From: Pseudomonadota bacterium
Lineage (GTDB): Bacteria > Pseudomonadota > Alphaproteobacteria > Acetobacterales > Acetobacteraceae
Direction: 5' to 3'
Length of the DNA: 10,073 nucleotides
Assembly (NCBI GenBank): GCA_021808055.1
Contig: JAKBCH010000062.1
Span: 1-10,073, forward strand
Shown here: positions 5,662 to 10,073 of the stretch, one piece after another
Position numbering within the stretch: the stretch's first letter is position 1
Layout of the letters: each line of letters begins with the position of its first letter
Notes under the pieces: generated by a model
What the model was told of the DNA's origin: nothing
Databases searched by the model: none
What the model saw: the letters and a program-made list of their open reading frames with translations, nothing else
Program-made: the position numbers and the translations under genes

Positions 5662-7881
5662 TCAGAAAATTAGTGCGCTTTCATCGGAGGTCAGCAAACC
5701 AGATGTCTCGCTGTACAACCTGTCAGTGGCCAGCACCATGAACCTCTCGCCATAGGCCTCTGGCTTTACCGGCTGAATTCCGCCGCTTTGGCGCAACGCC
5801 TTCCACGCCGCCTCCGGCACAGGTACAATGAATTGCTGGAGTCTTTGCAACGTGCCGCGCGGCGGGACGGGGGCGTGGCGCAGTGCGTTCAGCGCTTCCG
5901 TCGCACCGCCCTGCCAATTCACGATCACGCTGCGCATGGTCTCGTCGATCAGCCTGAAAGCCTCCGCGATGCTGGCGAAGGGAAAATCCCTCTCCGCCAG
6001 GGCAGGCAGCACGCCGGGAAGCCCTTCAACCATCAGGGCATCCAGCCGTTCGGCTCCTTTGCTGAAATAGAGCTCCTGGAAATAGCGCTGAATCGCCTCC
6101 AAACCCAGCGGGTCTGGCATATTCAACGGCCCTTCGGCAGCCTGAGAAAAGGCGAGAAAGGCCTTGGGCGCCTTATGGTCTGCGGCCTCAAACACTACCA
6201 CCCGGCCCAGCTCCACCAGCTTGCCTTCCCGGTTGCAGCGCCCCGCCGCCTGGACAATCGAGTCCAGCCCCGCCTTGGCCCGCCAGACCTCGGCAAAATC
6301 CACATCCACCCCGGCTTCGATCAAGCTCGTGGCCACCAGCCGGGCCGGTCGCCCCGCGGCCAGATCATCGCGGATTTGCGCCAACACCTCACGCCGGTGC
6401 GCGGCGCACATCAGTGTCGTCAAATGGCGCGCCCCGGGCAAAGCGGCGATCAGGTCGAACAACGCCTTGGCATGGGCGCGACTGTTCACGATGCACAGCA
6501 TCCGGTCCTGCATCGCAAACCGAGCGACAATCTCCGCGTCGGTTACGGGAGTGGTCATGACCTCAACCCGCACGCGCTTCAGCGCGGCGAATAATGCGGC
6601 GGGATCGGGGGCTAATTCCCGCTCTGGGCCAATGGTGAAGCCAAGCTGGCGCTTGTCCTTCGTCATAGGCAAAGCGCCATCCTGGCGCCGCCAAGCGGGC
6701 TGCGTGGCGGTGCACAACACCACGCTGGCGCCGTAATTCAGGGTAAGTTCTTCCAGCGCCGCCAGGCAGGGGCGCAGCACGGGTAGGGGCAAGGTCTGGG
6801 CTTCATCCAGCACAATGACGCTGCGCCCGATGTTGTGCAGCTTGCGGCAGGCACCAGGCCGCGCCGCGAACAGGCTCTCGAAAAACTGTACCGCCGTGGT
6901 CACGACGACCGGCGCTGCCCAATTCTCCGTGGCGTGGCGGAGCTTTTGGGTGCCGTCCGGATCCGCCTCCTTTTCCGCCTTGTCCCAATCGAGGCCGCTA
7001 TGGTGTTCCAGTACATCGGCATCGCCTAGGGCCTTTTTGAACACCTGTGCCGTTTGCTCGATGATCGAGGTATAAGGCGCCACATAGATTACCCGGTGCA
7101 GCCCGTGGCGCGCCGCATGGTCCAGCGCGAAGGAGAGGGAGGCCAGGGTTTTACCCCCGCCGGTAGGGACGGTCAGGATGAACAACCCCGGCGCCAACGC
7201 GGCACGCTCACGGGCATGGGTGAGGATGTGATGGCGGAGCCTGTTTAATCCGGTCGCCTCCGCGCCAGCAAACCCGGCCATGTGTTGCGCGAGACGGGCT
7301 TGCAGAGCGGGGATGGTCGAGAACCCGCCTCGGGTTTGAGTCACCTCGGGACTGTAGAAAGCCTCGGTGGCCAGGAAATCTGCATCCACCAGACACGAGA
7401 ACAGCATCCGCACAAAAAAGGCCTGGGTAAAATATATCTCCGGATTCCGTCGGCTTTGCTCCTTGCCCCAAGCGGGCAAGACAAGCGACGGCAGCTCCCC
7501 GGTATAGGCCTCCCAGCCGGTATAGTTTTCCAGCTTCTTTTGCAGGCGTTCGTTCAGGGCTTTGCCATCGGCCAGACCGGCATGATGCCCTGCCACGGCA
7601 AAGGCCAGAAAACGCCCCAGCTTCCCAAAACGCAGTCCAGCCTCATAAGCACCCGCCGTGCTGTGATCCGGGCTTGGCCCCCTGCCCCGGATATAGGACT
7701 GGTAGGCATCCGACGCCTTGCCGATGTCGTGAAGCAATCCGGCGGCCTCGGCCCAACCGGCGAGTGCCAGCGGCTCACCAAAGCCACGTGCCATGTCGGC
7801 CACCGCCCGCAAATGCTCAGCCAAAGGCTCCCAATACGCTTCATCGGCCATATTTGGCAGTGAGTGAGCAAAGCGCTCCAT
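5662..7881 (-). CDS. cas3: CRISPR-associated helicase-nuclease Cas3 (type I-C)
   Basis: Cas3 is recruited by target-bound Cascade, nicks the displaced strand and degrades DNA 3'-5' using ATP. At 739 residues it has both domains. The N-terminal HD nuclease shows H6 (AHS), H51-D52 (LHDIGK), D72-H73, H99-H100 (GHHAG) and D166/D168 (VDAD). The SF2 helicase shows Walker A at 239-245 (PTGGGKT), DEAQ at 359-362, CTATQ at 390-394, SLIEAGVDVDF at 519-529 and QAAGRCNREG at 544-553. DEAQ replaces the textbook DEAH. The ATG at 7881 is chosen because the AHS motif precedes the next Met (residue 11). The frame stays open a short way upstream without a better start, and the ribosome-binding site is weak. 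It is the first gene of the operon. Confidence 0.97.
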   Translation of the reverse strand: MERFAHSLPNMADEAYWEPLAEHLRAVADMARGFGEPLALAGWAEAAGLLHDIGKASDAYQSYIRGRGPSPDHSTAGAYEAGLRFGKLGRFLAFAVAGHHAGLADGKALNERLQKKLENYTGWEAYTGELPSLVLPAWGKEQSRRNPEIYFTQAFFVRMLFSCLVDADFLATEAFYSPEVTQTRGGFSTIPALQARLAQHMAGFAGAEATGLNRLRHHILTHARERAALAPGLFILTVPTGGGKTLASLSFALDHAARHGLHRVIYVAPYTSIIEQTAQVFKKALGDADVLEHHSGLDWDKAEKEADPDGTQKLRHATENWAAPVVVTTAVQFFESLFAARPGACRKLHNIGRSVIVLDEAQTLPLPVLRPCLAALEELTLNYGASVVLCTATQPAWRRQDGALPMTKDKRQLGFTIGPERELAPDPAALFAALKRVRVEVMTTPVTDAEIVARFAMQDRMLCIVNSRAHAKALFDLIAALPGARHLTTLMCAAHRREVLAQIRDDLAAGRPARLVATSLIEAGVDVDFAEVWRAKAGLDSIVQAAGRCNREGKLVELGRVVVFEAADHKAPKAFLAFSQAAEGPLNMPDPLGLEAIQRYFQELYFSKGAERLDALMVEGLPGVLPALAERDFPFASIAEAFRLIDETMRSVIVNWQGGATEALNALRHAPVPPRGTLQRLQQFIVPVPEAAWKALRQSGGIQPVKPEAYGERFMVLATDRLYSETSGLLTSDESALIF

Positions 7882-7902
7882 GTGCGGCGTGGCTTTTCTT
7901 TC

Positions 7903-7918
7903 ACATTCTAGCGAATGT
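7903..7918. promoter_or_regulatory. 6-4-6 palindrome just upstream of cas3
   Basis: Arms acattc (7903-7908) and gaatgt (7913-7918) are separated by 4 nt and end 21 nt before the cas3 start codon. Directly upstream on the minus strand is TTTATACA (7930-7923), a possible weak -10 region without a clear -35. The site could be an operator for the cas operon or a small 5'-UTR hairpin. The palindrome is seen directly; the function is inference. Confidence 0.35.
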
Positions 7919-8048
7919 ACCGTGTATAAAGGGATGCAGCGATGGGGCCTGTCCGTCGTCGAATGATTTGAGACATCCCCGGATCAGGGTTTTCCGTGCG
8001 CACTCTGTCCGAGGCCACCTTGCTGATGTCAACAGCCTCGAGATCCAA
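7908..8048 (-). CDS. Possible 46-codon ORF or gene remnant upstream of cas3
   Basis: Reading from a TTG at 8048 gives 46 codons ending at TAG (7910-7908), 26 nt before cas3. A GAAGG (8059-8055) lies 6 nt upstream of the TTG, and the first half uses mostly G or C at third positions. The protein begins LDLEAVDISKVASDRV and ends LYTRYIR; I do not recognise it. It could be a leader peptide, the tail of a decayed gene, or chance. Its middle overlaps the IS-end-like sequence at 7950-7975, which argues for relic DNA. A genuine gene is not established. Confidence 0.2.
   Translation of the reverse strand: MDLEAVDISKVASDRVRTENPDPGMSQIIRRRTGPIAASLYTRYIR
7950..7975. repeat. Orphan IS-end-like sequence resembling the terminal repeat of the adjacent IS
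   Basis: Aligned to the left terminal repeat of the IS at 8551-8576, this 26-nt stretch matches at 20 positions, including the first 11 bases (tgtccgtcgtc), a shared TTTG and the final ACA. It has the same orientation as the left end. No transposase or convincing opposite end follows. It may be the scar of a related IS3-type element that was deleted or decayed next to the cas promoter region, or a chance match. Confidence 0.4.
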
Positions 8049-8277
8049 GCAACACCTTCACAATCGGAACGATACTAATCGTTAATTATCATGCATACCT
8101 CCGGTTGAAGAGCAAGAGAATATTCCGTTATCAGAAAAGAATTAATGTTTCGGACAAAACCTCCATTTCATTACTTCGAAGCAATCTTTTTTATTGACTG
8201 ACCCCGACACTTCTCCGCTATTCAAAATGGACTTACCAGCGGCCAGCCTCGTGAGCCAGCCTCGACAAATCCACGCC
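8049..8277. other. AT-rich intergenic stretch without a convincing gene
   Basis: From 8049 to about 8200 the DNA is markedly more AT-rich than its surroundings. It holds the candidate promoter/operator, a GAATATTC palindrome (8118-8125) and a weak hairpin (8170-8185, one mismatch) followed by a T-run on the plus strand. Further right is a tandem 10-mer gccagcctcg (8242-8251 and 8255-8264, period 13). No ORF here looks real. The composition suggests a promoter region or DNA acquired separately. Confidence 0.5.
8068..8115 (-). promoter_or_regulatory. Candidate promoter with a 6-4-6 palindromic operator
   Basis: On the minus strand a -10-like GATAAT (8090-8085; TATAAT with one mismatch) lies in AT-rich DNA. 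TTGCTC (8115-8110) is a poor -35 at 19 nt spacing. Immediately downstream is a palindrome of arms aacgat (8068-8073) and atcgtt (8078-8083) around 4 nt, placed where a repressor would cover the start site. Transcription from here would run into cas3 with a leader of about 190 nt. The promoter assignment is weak; the palindrome is exact. Confidence 0.35.
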
Positions 8278-8550
8278 CTAGCGTTCCAAATCAGCCTGAC
8301 GCTGCAAGCCAGGGGCCGTTGGTTGCAGCAAAATGGCCCGCTCTTTTATCTCCGCCCGGGCCCAACCACGCGCCAACTGCGCCATTCTATCTGACGGCGC
8401 AGGCTGCTGGTTCAGAGCGCGGCCCGCCATCCTGGCCTGGGTACGCAATTCCCGGTCGATCTCCTTACTATCGATTATGATGTCGGTCCGATTCCGCGCC
8501 CGGCTCGCCGCCACATAGGCTTGGTTGGCGGAGAAGCTGGAACTGCCGAT
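8278..8550 (-). pseudogene. C-terminal fragment of a probable conjugative relaxase-helicase (TraA/MobF-like), truncated by the IS
   Basis: From the IS boundary the frame reads SSSFSANQAYVAASRAR followed by NRTDIIIDSKEIDREL, and ends at TAG (8280-8278), leaving about 90 codons. The YVAASRAR block resembles the last helicase motif of UvrD_C_2-type domains, which in TraA/MobF relaxases lies near the C-terminus and is followed by a charged tail as here. The frame meets a stop at 8562-8560 within the IS, so no native start remains. The missing upstream part should lie right of the window. Such proteins nick oriT and unwind plasmid DNA during conjugation. Another SF1 helicase remains possible. The 78-residue reading from GTG 8514 is an artefact of the truncation. 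Confidence 0.55.
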
Positions 8551-8576
8551 TGTCCGTCGTCAAAACCTTTGGCACA
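8551..8576. repeat. Left terminal inverted repeat of the IS (downstream of orfB)
   Basis: It begins tgtccgtcgtc and ends ttggcaca. It matches the reverse complement of 10048-10073 at 20 of 26 positions; mismatches are at positions 6, 7, 13, 14, 15 and 19. Confidence 0.88.
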
Positions 8577-8624
8577 GCTCGGGGCGTAAATTAACGGAGA
8601 GTGGGCCTTGTCTTGGGGTTAATC

Positions 8625-9605
8625 CTAAGCCGCTTGCTTTCGGTGCTGCAAGCGGCGATGTTCGATGGTCTGTCGTTTGATTGTTTCGCGCTGTTTGATG
8701 ATAGTGTCGGCCCTTCCAAAATAGACGTCGGCAGGCGTTACGTTGTTGAGGCTCTCGTGGTAGCGCTGGCGGTTGTAGTGCTCGATGAAGGCGCCGATCT
8801 GATTTTCGAGATCTCCGGGCAGGAAGTAGTTCTCCAACAGGATACGGTTCTTCAGGGTCTGGTGCCAGCGTTCGATCTTGCCTTGGGTCTGGGGATGCAT
8901 CGGCGCGCCGCGGACATGGCTCATCTTCCGTGCCTCGATGTATTCCGCCAGCTCACCAGCGATGTAGCTGGGGCCATTATCGCTGAGCAATCTTGGTTTG
9001 TGGAGCACTCTGGCGCTGCCACAGCCCGAGGCAGCCAAGGCCAGATCCAGCGTATCGGTGACGTCCTCGGCTCGCATCGTGGAACACAGCTTCCAGGCGA
9101 TGATATAGCGCGAGAAGTCATCGAGCACGGTGGAAAGGTACATCCACCCCCATCCGATGATTTTGAAGTAAGTAAAATCCGTCTGCCACATCTCGTTCGG
9201 GCGAGCCGTTTTCGTGTGGAACGCCTCAGCCGCCTTGATCACGACATAAGCCGGGCTGGTGATCAGGTCGTGGGCTTTTAAAAGCCGATAGACCGTAGCT
9301 TCGGACACGAAGTAGCGCTTCTCGTCGGTAAAGCGCACCGCCAGCTCACGAGGGCTCAGTTCGGTCTGCTCCAGCGCCATCTCGACAAGCTGCTCCCGGA
9401 TGCCGGCGCTGATGCGGTTCCATACCCTGTTCGGCGCCGAGGGAAGGTCTTCCAGCGCCTCCGGCCCGCCGTCAAGGAAACGATCATACCAGCGATAGAA
9501 GGTCCGTCGGGCAATGCCGAGCCGATCCAACGTCTGCTTCGCGGGCAGGTGCGACTGCTCGACGATTCTGATGATCTCGAGCTTCTCAGATGCGGGGTAC
9601 CTCAT
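8625..9605 (-). CDS. IS3-family transposase OrfB (DDE integrase domain)
   Basis: OrfB carries the catalytic domain for cutting and joining DNA; in IS3 elements the active enzyme is usually the OrfAB frameshift fusion. Numbered from the ATG at 9605 (326 residues), residues about 3-45 form an HTH-like segment (LGIARRTFYRWYDRF), and the rve core follows. The catalytic triad is D143 (QTDFTY), D209 (LSDNGPSY) and E245 (QGKIERWH), with exactly 35 residues between D209 and E245. The C-terminal block HYNRQRYHESLNNVTPADVYFG is typical. The ATG overlaps the orfA stop as ATGA. The frame is open to 9677 because of the frameshift region, so both coupled initiation and frameshifting are possible. The gene appears intact. 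Confidence 0.93.
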   Translation of the reverse strand: MRYPASEKLEIIRIVEQSHLPAKQTLDRLGIARRTFYRWYDRFLDGGPEALEDLPSAPNRVWNRISAGIREQLVEMALEQTELSPRELAVRFTDEKRYFVSEATVYRLLKAHDLITSPAYVVIKAAEAFHTKTARPNEMWQTDFTYFKIIGWGWMYLSTVLDDFSRYIIAWKLCSTMRAEDVTDTLDLALAASGCGSARVLHKPRLLSDNGPSYIAGELAEYIEARKMSHVRGAPMHPQTQGKIERWHQTLKNRILLENYFLPGDLENQIGAFIEHYNRQRYHESLNNVTPADVYFGRADTIIKQRETIKRQTIEHRRLQHRKQAA

Positions 9606-9988
9606 TCCTCGTCGCCCCCATCCGCGATCATGCTTTTTTTGAGCAGGCGGTTTTCCAGCGTCAGATCGGCAACGCATTCCTTCAGGGCACGGGCCTCGCG
9701 GCGCAGATCCTGGACCTCACCGGTCGTCGCGGCACGGGACGTATCACCTGCCAGGCGCCGCTTCCCGGCCTCCATGAACTCCTTTGACCAGGTGTAATAG
9801 AGGCTTTGAGCAATGCCCTCTTTGCGGCAAAGCTCGGCAATGCTGTCTTCCCCGCGCAGTCCTTCCAGCACAACGCGGATCTTGTCTTCAGCAGAAAAAT
9901 GCCGACGGGTCTGGCGGCGGATATCTTTCACCACCTGCTCGGCAGGGGCCTTCGCCGGCAATGGTCTTGAGGAGGTTTTGGGCTTCAT
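9602..9988 (-). CDS. IS3-family OrfA (HTH and leucine zipper)
   Basis: OrfA supplies terminal-repeat binding and multimerisation. The 128-residue protein has an HTH region (about 30-75, HFSAEDKIRVVLEGLRGED and the LCRKEGIAQSLYYTWSKEF block). A C-terminal leucine zipper follows, with leucines at 95, 102, 109 and 116. An AAGGA Shine-Dalgarno lies 6 nt before the ATG at 9988. Codons 1-6 form one arm of a 17-bp inverted repeat with the upstream untranslated region. The A7G slippery run follows the zipper, so the OrfAB fusion would retain HTH and zipper. Confidence 0.92.
   Translation of the reverse strand: MKPKTSSRPLPAKAPAEQVVKDIRRQTRRHFSAEDKIRVVLEGLRGEDSIAELCRKEGIAQSLYYTWSKEFMEAGKRRLAGDTSRAATTGEVQDLRREARALKECVADLTLENRLLKKSMIADGGDEE
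9633..9640 (-). promoter_or_regulatory. Programmed -1 frameshift site (A7G) between orfA and orfB
   Basis: On the minus strand the orfA codons CTC AAA AAA AGC run through seven A followed by G. Slipping back one base after the second AAA reads AAG CAT GAT CGC, which is the orfB frame (KHDRGWGRRGMRYP). This gives ...NRLLKK-KHDRGW..., joining the OrfA zipper to OrfB. The motif and -1 phase match the classical IS3-family arrangement. Frameshifting itself is inferred. Confidence 0.8.
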
Positions 9989-10028
9989 CTTCGTTCCTTC
10001 GTCACTACGACGAAGCCCAAAACCTCCT
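9970..10028. repeat. 17-bp perfect inverted repeat spanning the orfA start
   Basis: Arms aggaggttttgggcttc (9970-9986) and gaagcccaaaacctcct (10012-10028) are perfect reverse complements around a 25-nt centre. In the transposase mRNA the upstream arm carries AGGAGG and the downstream arm begins at the G of the orfA ATG. The true Shine-Dalgarno lies in the loop. A competing inner hairpin is possible (cttcgt 9997-10002 with acgaag 10010-10015). The structure may limit transposase translation, especially from readthrough transcripts. Confidence 0.7.
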
Positions 10029-10047
10029 TAATTCGCAACCTCTAATT

Positions 10048-10073
10048 TGTGCCATAGGCGCTGACGGGGGACA
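10048..10073. repeat. Right terminal inverted repeat of the IS (upstream of orfA)
   Basis: It begins tgtgccat and ends gggggaca, the final base of the window. It is the partner of 8551-8576, with 20 of 26 positions matching, and marks the IRL end of the element. Confidence 0.88.

Larger units (their letters stand above)
8551..10073 (-). mobile_element. IS3-family insertion sequence (1523 bp in window)
   Basis: The element has 26-bp imperfect terminal inverted repeats with TG...CA ends (8551-8576 and 10048-10073, 20 of 26 matching). It encodes orfA and orfB in a -1 relationship and a DDE transposase with DD(35)E spacing. Length and organisation are typical of IS3-family elements. Transposase is on the minus strand, so the end at 10073 is the upstream (IRL) end. 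The window stops exactly at the last base of the right repeat, so the target duplication cannot be checked. The bases before the left end are ccgat. The subgroup is not assigned. Confidence 0.9.

Noticed and set aside
4987..5673. 228-codon plus-strand ORF opposite cas5
   Set aside because: A shadow of the intact cas5 gene; the composition is low-complexity and no family features are visible.
5788..6594. 268-codon plus-strand ORF inside cas3
   Set aside because: It is antisense to an intact Cas3 with all motifs, has no recognisable domain, and reflects high-GC codon use on the opposite strand.
7950..8156. A MITE with TGTCCG ... CGGACA ends
   Set aside because: Only six bases match between the proposed ends, and the 26-nt similarity to the IS end has no counterpart at 8156.
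8170..8190. Rho-independent terminator on the plus strand (hairpin then T-run)
   Set aside because: The stem is short, AT-rich and mismatched, and no plus-strand gene lies upstream for it to terminate.
8551..8563. Outward promoter from the IS end (TTGACG as -35) driving the cas operon
   Set aside because: No -10-like hexamer lies 16-18 nt downstream in the flanking sequence.
8601..9281. 226-codon plus-strand ORF inside the IS
   Set aside because: Antisense to the DDE domain of orfB; a shadow ORF.
9606..9677. Start of orfB upstream of 9605 (extra 24 residues beginning MRCRSD)
   Set aside because: This extension is the open -1 frame over the end of orfA; OrfB is reached by frameshifting or from the ATG at 9605.

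Overview
The window holds a complete type I-C CRISPR-Cas locus on the minus strand, next to a broken conjugation gene and an intact IS3-family insertion sequence. The dense packing, high G+C and protein character fit an alphaproteobacterium. The IS density would suit an Acetobacteraceae-like host, but that is a guess, and the sequence alone does not fix genus or replicon.

Layout, right to left, which is the direction of transcription. Positions 10073-8551 are an IS3-family element with 26-bp imperfect terminal inverted repeats, orfA and orfB, an A7G frameshift site, and a 17-bp perfect inverted repeat across the orfA start. Positions 8550-8278 are the C-terminal end of what looks like a conjugative relaxase-helicase (TraA/MobF-like), cut off by the IS. 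Positions 8277-7882 are a non-coding or weakly coding stretch with an AT-rich core, two 6-4-6 palindromes, a possible 46-codon ORF and a sequence resembling the end of the neighbouring IS. Positions 7881-216 are cas3, cas5c, cas8c (with an internal cas11c), cas7, cas4, cas1 and cas2. Positions 215-39 are the CRISPR leader and 38-7 are the first repeat. The array runs off the left edge.

How it works together: Cas1-Cas2 with Cas4 select, trim and integrate spacers at the leader end. Cas5c cleaves the repeat hairpin to make crRNAs with an 11-nt 5' handle. Cas5c, Cas7, Cas8c and Cas11c form the surveillance complex, and Cas3 is recruited to nick and degrade the target. All seven cas genes are full length with recognisable catalytic motifs. 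From cas5 to cas2 each gene overlaps the next or lies 2-5 nt from it; the only sizeable gap in the operon is 81 nt between cas3 and cas5.

This is a recognised system, not a new one. The points worth a second look are the internal Cas11c start with a strong Shine-Dalgarno, a His where the Cas5d catalytic Tyr is expected, the conjugation-gene neighbour suggesting plasmid or ICE carriage, the orphan IS-like end, the palindromes upstream of cas3, and the hairpin over the transposase start.
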